Positions 18,061 to 26,308 are shown, numbered from the stretch's first letter. The stretch is DNA of 64,000 nt from Devosia sp. Root413D1 (GCF_001425235.1 NZ_LMEA01000011.1:927523-991522); one strand, 5' to 3'. The notes: generated by a model from the letters alone, not told the origin. Made by a program: numbers and translations.

Positions 18061-18166
18061 TGCAGAGTCGAGCCTGCGGCTGGATCGCGCCCGTCCCCCC
18101 CAGTGCAACCATCCCCGCCAAGGCAAGTTGAGTGCGACCGGGTCTCCCCGGAAGGAAACAAGAACA

Positions 18167-18862
18167 ATGACACGCATTTCAATCCTCGCCCTCGCCACTG
18201 CTCTCGCGCTGACCATGACCCCCGCTGCCTTCGCCCAGGTCGGCGCAGCAGTCGACGCCGCCGCCGCCGTTACGGTCGATGCCAATGGCGACGGCAATGT
18301 CTCGGCGGAAGAGCAGACCGCGGCCGACGCCGCAGCTTCCGCAACGGCCGCGGCCACTGCTTCGGCCAGCGCCTCGGTTGGCCTTACCATCGATGCGAAC
18401 GGTGACGGTTCGATCAGTGCTGACGAGGTCGCCGCTGCCAACGCCGCCATCACCGCGAGCGGCAATGCCAGCATCGTGCTCGATGCCAATGGCGACGGCA
18501 CAGTTTCCCTCGAGGAGGCTACCGCCGCGCAGACCGCCCTGGCAGCCCTGTCCGGCGACACCATCACCTGCGACGCCGGTGGACTTGCCGCCTTGACGGG
18601 CAGCATGACCATGGCCGATGCGAGCGCGCTGAGCGCGGCCACCAACGTCAAGATCGTGCTGGTCTCGAACTGCGCCGAGGACGAAGTCTCGTCGGCGTTG
18701 GCTACCGAAGGCGCGACCAACATTCGCAAGTCGCTTGAAGCCAATGCGGCAGCGGTCGCAGCGATCCAGACGCGCGGCGCCACCATGGCCGATGTGCTCG
18801 GCGCGACGGCAGAGGGCGACACAGTGACGGTCTACGTGGCCTCCAGCGCCACTGCCGGCTGA
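18167..18862 (+). CDS. secreted protein with three EF-hand calcium loops
   Basis: A 231-residue exported protein. A GGAAGGA ribosome site precedes MTRISILALATALALTM and an AFAQ cleavage site near residue 23. Three EF-hand loops follow: DANGDGNVSAEE, DANGDGSISADE and DANGDGTVSLEE, each with Asp at 1, 3, 5 and Glu at 12, separated by Ala-rich linkers. The C-terminal half (residues 130-231) has two cysteines (ITCDAGG, SNCAEDE) and is of unknown fold. It is likely a periplasmic or surface calcium-binding protein. Confidence 0.8.
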   Translation: MTRISILALATALALTMTPAAFAQVGAAVDAAAAVTVDANGDGNVSAEEQTAADAAASATAAATASASASVGLTIDANGDGSISADEVAAANAAITASGNASIVLDANGDGTVSLEEATAAQTALAALSGDTITCDAGGLAALTGSMTMADASALSAATNVKIVLVSNCAEDEVSSALATEGATNIRKSLEANAAAVAAIQTRGATMADVLGATAEGDTVTVYVASSATAG

Positions 18863-18990
18863 CCGTCTGCCAATAGCTAGCAAATCTGGGCCCCGGTTCG
18901 GCAACGGACCGGGGACCATTGTTTCTGCCCCCTTGATGCCGATCGCGCAGAAGGCAATTGGGGGTTGCGTCGAAAGCCTGCACCCGATCC

Positions 18991-19015
18991 GGAACCCTCC
19001 CTGCCCCTGCTAGTT
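18991..19015 (+). promoter_or_regulatory. EcfG-type promoter
   Basis: GGAAC-N17-GTT with the -10 GTT 27 bp upstream of the aldo/keto reductase ATG. The spacing is the same as in most of the sites in this window. Confidence 0.6.
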
Positions 19016-19042
19016 CCCGAAAGGCACCAATGGAGATGCCTG

Positions 19043-19897
19043 ATGGACAAGTACGCACCCACCTCACCGCCGGCGATCGAGCTCAGCGAGTTCATCTCCA
19101 TTCCTCAGCTCGGGCTGGGCGTATGGCAGATCGAGAACGACAAGGTCGTCCCCACCGTGACCGCGGCGCTCGAGGCCGGCTATCGGCTGATCGACACCGC
19201 CCAGGGCTACGACAATGAGCAAGGGGTCGGCGAAGCCATCAAATCAAGCACAGTGGAGCGGTCCGAGATCTTCGTCACCAGCAAGCTGCGCACCAAGGCG
19301 ATGGGCCACGAAGGGGCATTGGCCGGGGTGCGGGAATCGCTTGCGGCGCTGCAGCTCGACTATCTCGACCTGATGCTCATCCACTGGCCCACTCCGGCGC
19401 ACGACAAATATGTCGAGACCTGGAAAGGTCTGATCGAGGCCAAGGAACAGGGGCTGGTCAAGGCCATCGGCGTTTCGAACTTCACCATCGAGCAGCTTGA
19501 GCGGATCATCGGCGAGACCGGTATCGTGCCGGCCGTCGACCAGGTCGAAACCCACCCGCACTTCCAGCAGAAGGGTCTGTTGCCTCATCTTGCCGCGCGC
19601 GGCATCCGGCATGAGGCGTACTCGCCGCTGGGCAGTGGGGAAGTGCTCGATGATCCGATCATTGGCGAAATTGCCGCGAGCCTGGGCAAATCGCCGGCGC
19701 AGGTCATTATTCGCTGGCACTTGCAGCGCGGCTCGATCGTCATCCCGAAATCGGAGACGCCCGAACGGATCCGCGAGAATTTCGACGTCTTCGGCTTCAC
19801 CCTGTCGGACGGAGAGATGGGGCGGATCGCCGGATTGGACGATCCGACAAACGGCCGCACCGGTAGCGACCCAGAGACCTTCAACGACCTCTACTGA
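19043..19897 (+). CDS. aldo/keto reductase
   Basis: A 284-residue NADPH-dependent oxidoreductase of the AKR superfamily. The catalytic tetrad is visible: Asp and Tyr in LIDTAQGYDNE, Lys in TSKLRTK and His in MLIHWPTP. The C-terminal PKSETPERIRENFDVF cofactor motif is intact. The ATG at 19043 follows GGAGATG. It has an EcfG-type promoter and is followed 101 bp later by treZ on the same strand, so it is probably a stress-induced detoxifying reductase; the substrate is unknown. Confidence 0.9.
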   Translation: MDKYAPTSPPAIELSEFISIPQLGLGVWQIENDKVVPTVTAALEAGYRLIDTAQGYDNEQGVGEAIKSSTVERSEIFVTSKLRTKAMGHEGALAGVRESLAALQLDYLDLMLIHWPTPAHDKYVETWKGLIEAKEQGLVKAIGVSNFTIEQLERIIGETGIVPAVDQVETHPHFQQKGLLPHLAARGIRHEAYSPLGSGEVLDDPIIGEIAASLGKSPAQVIIRWHLQRGSIVIPKSETPERIRENFDVFGFTLSDGEMGRIAGLDDPTNGRTGSDPETFNDLY

Positions 19898-19998
19898 ACG
19901 CTGCCTTGGGTCTCGCGCCGCGGAACGGTTGCACCTCACGCAAGTTCACCGAAGGCGCGGCCCTGCAACCATGCCGGGTCAGGCCCAGGGGACAACTG

Positions 19999-21813
19999 AT
20001 GACCATCGAACTCGAGCGCACCCGCAGTAACGACGACACTTCGGGCGCGCCGGCGTCCGGCCGCTTCGGACCAGCGGTCGAGGGGGACTGCACCTGGTTT
20101 CGGCTGTGGGCGCCGAACGTTTCGGCTGCCGAGGTGCTGGTCGAAGGTCGGGATCCAGTGACCATGACGCGCGGCCTCGATGGGTTCCTGCTGGCCTCGC
20201 TGGACCATTGCGGGCCGGGTGCCCGCTACAGGTTTCGCGTCGGCGATGTCACTTTTCCCGACCCAGCGTCCCGGCAACAGCAGGACGACGCCTCCGGTTG
20301 GAGCATCGTTCGCACTGCCCTGCCTCAGGCCGGACGTCGCAACCCGGTTCGGCCGTGGCACGAGGCGGTGATCTGCGAAGTGCATGTGGGCGCCGCGACG
20401 CCGGAAGGTACGTTCAGAGCGCTGACGGATCGGCTCGAGCACTTCCGCGATGCCGGCTATACCTGCCTCGAAATCATGCCTGTCAACGAGTTTCCCGGCG
20501 CTCGCAACTGGGGCTATGACGGCACGCTGATCTTTGCGCCTGAGCACAGCTACGGCACGCCCGAGGAGCTGAGGCAGCTGGTCGATCGCGCCCACCAGCT
20601 CGGGCTGCTGATGATCCTCGACGTGGTCTACAACCATTTCGGCGAGACCGACAATTTCATCCCCCACTACGCGCCGCAGTGGTTCCGGGACGACATCGAG
20701 ACGCCCTGGGGCCCGGCGATCGACTTCGATCAACCGATGGTTCGCCAGTTCTATTACGAGAACGCGGTGATGTGGCTGACGGAGTATGATTTCGACGGGT
20801 TGCGCTTTGATAGCGTGCACGAGATCAAGACCGAGAACCGCGAGCGCTTTCTCGGTGAGCTGGCCGCGGCGGCGCGGGCCAGCAAGCCCGATGCCGCGCT
20901 GATCGTCGAGAACGTGCGCAACAACTTCGAGCTGCTCGAACGCGACGATCACAACCGGCCCCAGCAATATTCGGCGCAGTGGAACGACGACATGCACCAC
21001 GTGCTGGCATACCTCGTCACCGGCGAGGGACCGAGAACCGGCTATGACGATCCGAACAAGGACCCATATGCCGACCTCGAAAAGGCGCTGGCCGACGGGT
21101 TCGTACACGACCCCAGCGAAGGCGACGGCAGCGACGGACGCACCAGGGGCGGCAAAGCTGCCAAGCTCCCGCCCGACAGTTTCATCACCTATGTGCAAAA
21201 CCACGACCAGCTGGGCAATCGCTCCGACGCCAAGCGCCTATCGGAGCGGATCAGCCCCGAGCAGCTGGATTTCGTGCATTTCGTCAAATTCCTCGCGCCG
21301 CAGATTCCGCTCTGCTTCATGGGCGACGAGGCCAATCTCAGCAGCGGCTTCCCGTTCTTCGTCGACCTCGATGCAGCAGCCGCGAAGGCCAAGAGCGACG
21401 AGCGCTACAAGCAGATGCGCGAGATGTTCAAGGATGATGTCGGAGCCGGCGGACTGCCTGAGCCCAACGATCCCAGGACGTTCAAGATGGCCAAGCTCTC
21501 TTGGCAGGACTACGAAACCATGCCTGAGCGACGCGCTGCCCTCGAGCGCTTCCGGACACTGGCGCGCTGGCGCCGCGACAGGCTCTGGCCGCTCGCCGCG
21601 ACGCCGTGCCTTGATGCCCAAACGGCGCGGCAAGGCAATTGCCTGGTTGTCAGTTGGGTGTTCGAAGCCGGTACGCTGTCGATGGCGCTGAACCCGACCG
21701 CCTGGCCGGCGGATATCGGCTGCGTTGTCACGGCGCCGCCGTTGTCGAGCGGGCGGTACGAGCAGCACGGCGAGGTCCTGCGGCTTGGCCCCTGGTCGGC
21801 AGTGGCCTGGTAA
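19999..21813 (+). CDS. treZ: malto-oligosyltrehalose trehalohydrolase
   Basis: A 604-residue GH13 enzyme releasing trehalose from maltooligosyl-trehalose. N-terminal CBM48/isoamylase-like domain (FRLWAPNVSAAEVLV), catalytic barrel with DVVYNHFGE, FDGLRFDSVHEI (nucleophile Asp), IVENVRNN (acid Glu) and FITYVQNHDQLGNR (transition-state Asp). The insert EFPGARNWGYDG is typical of TreZ. The partner synthase TreY is not in the window. Trehalose is a common osmotic and desiccation protectant, in line with the upstream stress promoter. Confidence 0.93.
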   Translation: MTIELERTRSNDDTSGAPASGRFGPAVEGDCTWFRLWAPNVSAAEVLVEGRDPVTMTRGLDGFLLASLDHCGPGARYRFRVGDVTFPDPASRQQQDDASGWSIVRTALPQAGRRNPVRPWHEAVICEVHVGAATPEGTFRALTDRLEHFRDAGYTCLEIMPVNEFPGARNWGYDGTLIFAPEHSYGTPEELRQLVDRAHQLGLLMILDVVYNHFGETDNFIPHYAPQWFRDDIETPWGPAIDFDQPMVRQFYYENAVMWLTEYDFDGLRFDSVHEIKTENRERFLGELAAAARASKPDAALIVENVRNNFELLERDDHNRPQQYSAQWNDDMHHVLAYLVTGEGPRTGYDDPNKDPYADLEKALADGFVHDPSEGDGSDGRTRGGKAAKLPPDSFITYVQNHDQLGNRSDAKRLSERISPEQLDFVHFVKFLAPQIPLCFMGDEANLSSGFPFFVDLDAAAAKAKSDERYKQMREMFKDDVGAGGLPEPNDPRTFKMAKLSWQDYETMPERRAALERFRTLARWRRDRLWPLAATPCLDAQTARQGNCLVVSWVFEAGTLSMALNPTAWPADIGCVVTAPPLSSGRYEQHGEVLRLGPWSAVAW

Positions 21814-21818
21814 GCGAA

Positions 21819-21838
21819 GGGGCGGCCAAAGCCGCCCC
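21819..21838. terminator. bidirectional terminator between treZ and SDR
   Basis: GGGGCGGC, loop CAAA, GCCGCCCC: a perfect 8-bp stem between two convergent genes. Confidence 0.75.
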
Positions 21839-21845
21839 ACCCGTC

Positions 21846-22706
21846 TTACATCACCGGCTTGCCACCGGTCACCGCGATGGTGGCGCCGGAAATGTAGCTC
21901 GCTTCGTCGCTGGCGAGCATCACATAGGGCGGTGCCAATTCGCGCGGCTGGGCCGGGCGCCCGAATGGCACCTGCTTGCCGAATTCGACGACGTTGGAAA
22001 CCGGCAGGCTTGCTGGCCCAAGCGGGGTCCAGACCGGGCCGGGCGCCACCGTGTTGACGCGAATGCCCTTTTTGGCCAGCAGTTGCGCGAGACCGGCACT
22101 GAAGTTCTGGATGGCCCCCTTGGTGACGGCATAGGCAAGCAGTTCGGGGCTCGGCTCGTCTGCCTGTTTCGATGCCGTGTTGATGATCGACGCGCCCGGC
22201 TGCATGTGTGGAACAGCGGCTTTGGTGAGGTAGAACATCGCCGAGATATTCACCGCCATAGTGGTTTCCCATTCCTCGTCGGGAATCTCTTCGAGACTCT
22301 CGAAATAGCTCTGGTGGGCGGCGTTGTTGACCAGCACGTCGATCCGACCGAAGGCCTCGACGGTCCTCGCGATCAGCCCGCGGCAATGCTCCGGGCTGGC
22401 AATATCGCCGGGCAGCAGCACGCAGGTTCGACCTTCCGCCTCGATGACTTTTTTCACGTCGGCCGCATCCTCTTCCTCACTGAGATAGGAAATGGCGACG
22501 TCGGCGCCTTCGCGGGCGAAGGCGATGGCGACCGCACGCCCAATGCCTGAATCGCCGCCGGTGATCAGCGCCTTCTTGCCTTCGAGCCGATGCGAGCCGC
22601 GATAACTCTCCTCGCCGTGATCGGGAACCGGATCCATCCTGCTGGCGAGCCCGGGATAGGGCTGCTGCTGTTCAGGAAAGGGCGGACGGGGGAAATTCTC
22701 GAGCAT
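21846..22706 (-). CDS. SDR oxidoreductase, general stress protein 39-like
   Basis: A 286-residue SDR with the proline-rich N-terminal extension (FPRPPFPEQQQPYPG) typical of the GSP39/YghA/YhxC group. Cofactor motif TGGDSGIG, then NNAAHQ, and active-site Tyr/Lys in YAVTKGAI; PGPVWTPL follows. The start at 22706 has an AGGTGC ribosome site. A paralogue lies at 42807-43772. The promoter region is shared with the divergent GSP17M-like gene. Bacillus homologues belong to the general stress regulon; the substrate is unknown. Confidence 0.9.
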   Translation of the reverse strand: MLENFPRPPFPEQQQPYPGLASRMDPVPDHGEESYRGSHRLEGKKALITGGDSGIGRAVAIAFAREGADVAISYLSEEEDAADVKKVIEAEGRTCVLLPGDIASPEHCRGLIARTVEAFGRIDVLVNNAAHQSYFESLEEIPDEEWETTMAVNISAMFYLTKAAVPHMQPGASIINTASKQADEPSPELLAYAVTKGAIQNFSAGLAQLLAKKGIRVNTVAPGPVWTPLGPASLPVSNVVEFGKQVPFGRPAQPRELAPPYVMLASDEASYISGATIAVTGGKPVM

Positions 22707-22743
22707 GGTTGCACCTCGTGGTTTGTGGGGAAGCCATATTCGA

Positions 22744-22768
22744 TACGTGCTGAGGCCCACCCGGTTCC
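22744..22768 (-). promoter_or_regulatory. EcfG-type promoter, one mismatch
   Basis: On the minus strand GGAAC-N16-CGTA, the last T of CGTT replaced by A, 38 bp before the SDR start. It pairs with a divergent exact site at 22838. Confidence 0.4.
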
Positions 22769-22837
22769 CGCCGGTCCCGGCGTTTTCGCCATGGGCCAAT
22801 TGGCGCGGGTGGTCAGCAGAGCGGAATGGCAAGCGGC

Positions 22838-22862
22838 GGAACGGATGGCTCGCCGGCAAGTT
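22838..22862 (+). promoter_or_regulatory. EcfG-type promoter
   Basis: GGAAC-N17-GTT, ending 46 bp before the ATG of the GSP17M-like gene. Confidence 0.6.
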
Positions 22863-22908
22863 GCTGCTGTGGATCCCTGAGATCCGAACCCTAAGGAGAA
22901 ACGCCGCC

Positions 22909-23526
22909 ATGAAAACAATCACAGGGCTTTTTGATTCACACGACCAGGCCGATCGCGCCGTGCGCTCGCTCAAGGATGCAGGCGTCAACGGCGAAGACAT
23001 CTCGATCGTCGCCAACAACGCCGATGGCAAATATGACACCGAGACGGGCGACGACGTTGCCGAAGGCGTCGGCGCCGGCGCGGGTGTTGGCGCCGTGGTC
23101 GGCGGCACGGGTGGCCTGCTCGCCGGGCTTGGCATGCTGGCCATTCCAGGTGTCGGCCCCGTGGTAGCGGGCGGCTGGCTGCTGGCGACGGCAATCGGCG
23201 CGGTGACTGGCGCTGCCGTGGGCGGCGCTGCCGGCGGCATCATCGGCGCACTGACTGACGCAGGTGTCGATGAGCGCGACGCGCATGTCTACGCCGAAGG
23301 CGTCCGCCGCGGCGGCATCCTGGTGACGGCGCGTGTCGAGGATAGTCGCGCCGACGCGGCGGCGGCCATCCTGCGCGATTCCAGTGTCGTCGACATTGCG
23401 GCGCGCCGTCGCGATTACGAGGCCGAGGGTTGGGAAGGCTTTGACGAGGCCTCGGAGCCCTACCCCGCCGACCAGATCCGCGACTACCGCGCCGGTTCCG
23501 TTGCGCCGCCGATCCTGCGCAGCTGA
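22909..23526 (+). CDS. GSP17M-like stress protein with glycine-zipper segment
   Basis: A 205-residue protein. Residues 1-40 (ITGLFDSHDQADRAVRSL) match the general stress protein 17M / YflT-like domain. Residues 52-115 form a Gly/Ala-rich hydrophobic region with repeated GxxxG (GAGAGVGAVVGGTGG, AVGGAAGGIIGAL) that could insert into membranes. The C-terminal part (HVYAEGVRRGGILVTARVED) is a second compact domain. The AAGGAGAA ribosome site supports the start. The role is unknown beyond stress association. Confidence 0.8.
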   Translation: MKTITGLFDSHDQADRAVRSLKDAGVNGEDISIVANNADGKYDTETGDDVAEGVGAGAGVGAVVGGTGGLLAGLGMLAIPGVGPVVAGGWLLATAIGAVTGAAVGGAAGGIIGALTDAGVDERDAHVYAEGVRRGGILVTARVEDSRADAAAAILRDSSVVDIAARRRDYEAEGWEGFDEASEPYPADQIRDYRAGSVAPPILRS

Positions 23527-23535
23527 TTTTCCGGA

Positions 23536-23559
23536 TTGCGCGCCCTCCGGGGCGCGCAA
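23536..23559 (+). terminator. terminator hairpin
   Basis: TTGCGCGCC, 6-nt loop, GGCGCGCAA: a perfect 9-bp stem 10 bp after the GSP17M-like gene; no T-run. Confidence 0.6.
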
Positions 23560-23639
23560 ACCCCCGCCAGGCTCACCCCATCTCCGCAACTTTTCGGCCA
23601 CCGGCAGATTGTCCTCAAGCACCAACGAGGAGTTCGGAA

Positions 23640-24167
23640 ATGACTTTCCCTGCCGATCCCACCCAGCGCCAACCCAAAGGCGACCATAACCGCCGGCTGT
23701 CGCTTGGCCTCGATCCCGAAGAGTTCGCAGCCGCCGCCGGGATCACCGTCGAAGAGCTCAGGGATTACGAGAACACCTGGCCGGATCACCAGTTCAGTCC
23801 GATGATCGCCGAACGCGTCGGCGAGGCGCTGGAGCGGCTGGAAGCCGTGCTTCCCAACTCCGAGGCCGCCGGCATCCGGCAGCTCACCGAGGCGGACGTC
23901 CCGGCGATCGACACGCTCGAAGCTGTCCCGTCGGTGGAGCAGTCGATCCGCGATACCGCCTATTATCTGTGGGAGAACGACGGGCGGCCGGAGGGACGCG
24001 ACGAGGAATACTGGCACCGGGCGCGCGCTGCCTGGCTGGGCCAGCAGCAGCTTGACGCCGGCTTCGAAGAGGCCATCACTGAGCCCGACCCCGACACGCT
24101 CGATGGTGCCGTCGAGGCCAGTACAATAGGCGGGCTGCAGCGCCCGTTCCTGAAGCCGACCGCATAA
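23640..24167 (+). CDS. HTH-like plus DUF2934 protein
   Basis: A 175-residue protein. Residues 15-60 (RRLSLGLDPEEFAAAAGITVEELRDYEN) look like an XRE-type helix-turn-helix. Residues 95-135 (VEQSIRDTAYYLWENDGRPEGRDEEYW) are a DUF2934 domain, also found alone at 45188-45388. It follows a GAGGAG ribosome site. The pairing of a DNA-binding-like segment with DUF2934 suggests DUF2934 may be a partner-binding or regulatory unit; this is inference. Confidence 0.75.
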   Translation: MTFPADPTQRQPKGDHNRRLSLGLDPEEFAAAAGITVEELRDYENTWPDHQFSPMIAERVGEALERLEAVLPNSEAAGIRQLTEADVPAIDTLEAVPSVEQSIRDTAYYLWENDGRPEGRDEEYWHRARAAWLGQQQLDAGFEEAITEPDPDTLDGAVEASTIGGLQRPFLKPTA

Positions 24168-24206
24168 CTGGTGGGGGACGGGCGGTGCTCAGCGCACACC
24201 TGTTAT

Positions 24207-24620
24207 TCAAAAAGGCCCGCCAGCCGCAGTGTTTACTTCGATTATGTTGCGGTCGGGGTCCAGGACGTAGAGCTGCAGGAAACCGGCCATGCCGGACCGG
24301 TTCACTAAGATCCGCATCGGGTCGTCTTCCGGCGCATCTTCGCGAAAACCTCTCGCTACAAGCCGCGCCAGGATGCCCTCGAAGTCGTCGGTCCTGAAAG
24401 CAAAGTGGCCATCGTTGTTGTCCACCCCACCTGAGCGGAACGTCCCCTGAGGATGCCTGGTCAGGTGCAATTGTAGCCCCGGTCCGCAGTCGAGCCAGAC
24501 ACCTTCGATCTTGAAGGGTGGTCTATCGAGGCGCGTGAGGCCGAAGATCGATTCGTAGAACTCCGCCGACCGCTCGGGTTCGGCCACGACCAGCGCCACG
24601 TGGTGTAATTGGACAGACAT
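24207..24620 (-). CDS. VOC (glyoxalase-like) family protein
   Basis: A 137-residue protein with two paired beta-alpha-beta-beta-beta units: VQLHHVALVVAEPERSAEFYESIFGL at the N-terminus and DGHFAFRTDDFEGILARL then LYVLDPDRNIIEVN. Candidate metal ligands are His5, the HLTRH region and Glu in IIEVN. The ATG at 24620 was chosen to begin the first strand. It may be a dioxygenase, lyase or antibiotic-binding protein; the substrate is not predictable. Confidence 0.8.
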   Translation of the reverse strand: MSVQLHHVALVVAEPERSAEFYESIFGLTRLDRPPFKIEGVWLDCGPGLQLHLTRHPQGTFRSGGVDNNDGHFAFRTDDFEGILARLVARGFREDAPEDDPMRILVNRSGMAGFLQLYVLDPDRNIIEVNTAAGGPF

Positions 24621-24802
24621 GCAATCCTCCGCGTCCGAGCAGCGGAGCACGACCGGTCCCACCTGGCAATAGTGCGCCTCCGCCAATCACCAGCTGCAAA
24701 TCCTGCACTTAATATACCTCGCCGCTTCACTCTCAGTCGGCAACTCATTGCCCTCACTCAGGCAGATGTTGGCGCCCAGGACCGGCCCTGCTACTGCGGT
24801 TC

Positions 24803-25033
24803 ATGGGCAGATATTATTTCAACGTGCGGCGCGACGAGACAGTATTCGAGGATCGCACGGGTATCGTGCTACCCGGTATCGTCGAGGCCTGGGAATGGGC
24901 CGTGAAGGACGCTCTGACCTTGCTTAGGGAAGGCTCAATCGACGGCGCCCGTCATCACTACTGGATCGAAGTCTGTGATGACGAGCACCGGGCCGTGGTG
25001 GCGTTTCCGATAGACCGCGTGACCGTGCAGTAA
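24803..25033 (+). CDS. DUF6894-family small protein
   Basis: A 76-residue protein beginning MGRYYFNVRRDETVFEDRTGIVLPG. The opening x-R-Y-Y-F-x-V and the following D-x-x-G loop are the hallmark of DUF6894, which has two more members here (49664-49924 and 58187-58441). The 3' end is 16 bp from the convergent gene at 25050. Function unknown. Confidence 0.75.
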   Translation: MGRYYFNVRRDETVFEDRTGIVLPGIVEAWEWAVKDALTLLREGSIDGARHHYWIEVCDDEHRAVVAFPIDRVTVQ

Positions 25034-25049
25034 GACCGCGCACTCCCGA

Positions 25050-25340
25050 TCAAGGACCGTCGGTCGCCTCCAGCATGCGAAGAACCCGCTCGATCCGAGC
25101 CTTCCAGCTGCGCAGCTGCACCACGCTATCCCCTGCTTCCGCCTGCTCGCGGCCGCGAAGCGCAGTGAGCTCCGCCTCGATCAGGTCCAGCGAGCACTCC
25201 GCTTCGATCCTGGTCCATGGGTCGGGAGTGCCGGCCAGGCGGGCGCCCCTCGCCTCGCGCTCCAGCCTCTCGACGTCAAGCTGCCAGTCGAACAGTTGGC
25301 TCGCGTCATTTCGGACTGGAGGTCGTATGTCGATCTGCAT
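25050..25340 (-). CDS. hypothetical protein, 96 aa
   Basis: Begins MQIDIRPPVRNDASQLFDWQ with a GAGG ribosome site and continues as one long charged helix (RLEREARGARL, then IEAELTALRGREQAE, then LRSWKARIERVLRMLEATD). It is soluble and predicted coiled-coil. It follows the 63-residue gene at 25351 by 10 bp and is probably co-transcribed with it. I do not recognise the family. Confidence 0.6.
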   Translation of the reverse strand: MQIDIRPPVRNDASQLFDWQLDVERLEREARGARLAGTPDPWTRIEAECSLDLIEAELTALRGREQAEAGDSVVQLRSWKARIERVLRMLEATDGP

Positions 25341-25350
25341 CGCTACCTCC

Positions 25351-25542
25351 TCAAGCCACTGCGGCGGTATCGAGCCATGGCGCGTTGGGCCGTGGCCCCG
25401 CGGGTCGAAAATCGGCTTTGTCCTGCTGCCCACGCGCCTCTAACCAAGGTCGGCGACGCTGCGTCCGTTCGCGTTCAGTTTCGCGTTGGAGTTCGAGTTC
25501 GGAACTGTCGTATTCGTCTGATGGGTAAAATGCGTGGCTCAT
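25351..25542 (-). CDS. hypothetical protein, 63 aa
   Basis: A charged, low-complexity protein: MSHAFYPSDEYDSSELELQRETERERTQRRRPW followed by a proline-rich tail. It lies 20 bp past the Hsp20 terminator, so it may receive read-through from the heat-shock promoter. No family recognised; it could be a short intrinsically disordered protein. Confidence 0.5.
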   Translation of the reverse strand: MSHAFYPSDEYDSSELELQRETERERTQRRRPWLEARGQQDKADFRPAGPRPNAPWLDTAAVA

Positions 25543-25562
25543 CGTGGTGCTCCGCAATTAGC

Positions 25563-25586
25563 GCCTCCCGGCGTCAACCGGGAGGC
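25563..25586 (-). terminator. terminator hairpin after hsp20
   Basis: GCCTCCCGG, 6-nt loop, CCGGGAGGC: a perfect 9-bp stem 17 bp downstream of the hsp20 stop. Confidence 0.7.
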
Positions 25587-25603
25587 TCAACCGAACGCTG
25601 GCG

Positions 25604-26074
25604 TCAGGCCGCGGACTTGAGGTCCTGACCGATCTGCCTGGGCTCGCCGGCAGGCTTGGCCTCAGTAGTGCCAATGGCGATGCGACGGGGCTTCAGCTGT
25701 TCAGGGACCTCGCGGGTCAGGCTGATCGATAGCAGCCCATTTTCCAGCGATGCGTCGGTCACCTTCACGTGGTCAGCGAGGCTGAACGACTGCTTGAAGT
25801 TCCGGTTGGCGATGCCGCGGTGCAGGAAGGCGTCTGCCCGGTCCTCGGCCTGCGTCTTCGCGCCGGACACCAGCAGGCTGTTGCCTTGCTGCGTCAGCTC
25901 GATCTCATCGGCTGCAAAGCCGGCTACCGCCATGCTGATGCGGTATTGGTCGTCGCCGAGCTTCTCGATGTCGTAGGGCGGCCAGTCGGAACGGATGCCG
26001 CTGTCTAGCATGTCGAACAGGCGGTCGAAGCCGACGGTGGAACGATAGAGCGGTGTGAAGTCGAAGGTTCTCAT
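25604..26074 (-). CDS. small heat shock protein, Hsp20 family
   Basis: A 156-residue alpha-crystallin-type chaperone. N-terminal arm MRTFDFTPLYRSTVGFDRLFDML, core domain with WPPYDIEKLGDDQYRISMAVAGF and the conserved closing ENGLLSISLTREVPE (I/V-x-I motif region), then a polar tail with PRRIAIG. ATG at 26074 with GAGGAG nine bases upstream is preferred over an in-frame GTG at 26080. It acts as an ATP-independent holdase in the cytoplasm. An RpoH-like promoter and possible RNA thermometer lie upstream. Confidence 0.93.
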   Translation of the reverse strand: MRTFDFTPLYRSTVGFDRLFDMLDSGIRSDWPPYDIEKLGDDQYRISMAVAGFAADEIELTQQGNSLLVSGAKTQAEDRADAFLHRGIANRNFKQSFSLADHVKVTDASLENGLLSISLTREVPEQLKPRRIAIGTTEAKPAGEPRQIGQDLKSAA

Positions 26075-26168
26075 AACCACATTCTCCTCAGAGCAACATA
26101 GGTACGAGGGACACGCCCGTCATAGCGGGCTACCCCATTCTCACCGGCCCCGTTTCAGCGGCCGGCAG
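26075..26168 (-). promoter_or_regulatory. hsp20 5' leader, possible ROSE-like thermometer
   Basis: The roughly 94-nt leader contains hairpins CCGGCC/GGCCGG and GCCCG/CGGGC, then TTGCTCTGAGGAG just before the start codon. UUGCU next to the Shine-Dalgarno is the defining feature of ROSE thermometers on alphaproteobacterial hsp20 genes. The final hairpin here is short, so the call is tentative. Confidence 0.4.
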
Positions 26169-26173
26169 CATCG

Positions 26174-26201
26174 ATTTAGGGAGCCGCCTCGAGGTGTCAA
26201 G
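26174..26201 (-). promoter_or_regulatory. RpoH-like heat-shock promoter
   Basis: On the minus strand CTTGAC, 16-bp spacer, CTAAAT, about 100 bp before the hsp20 start. CTTGA plus a C-starting -10 element is typical of alphaproteobacterial RpoH promoters. Confidence 0.5.
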
Positions 26202-26308
26202 AGGCGCGAAAACAGAAAATCGGATGACTCTTGACTAGGCTTGAACCGCTTCCTACCTCGCGCCTGCGGTCAAACCGCATTGCTTGTTTCAGACGATCGG
26301 AGGAAGTG

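Noticed and set aside
16612-18822. A 736-codon frame on the minus strand across wecC, wecG and the EF-hand gene
   Set aside because: Antisense to well supported genes; no motif and low-complexity Ala/Ser/Val composition.
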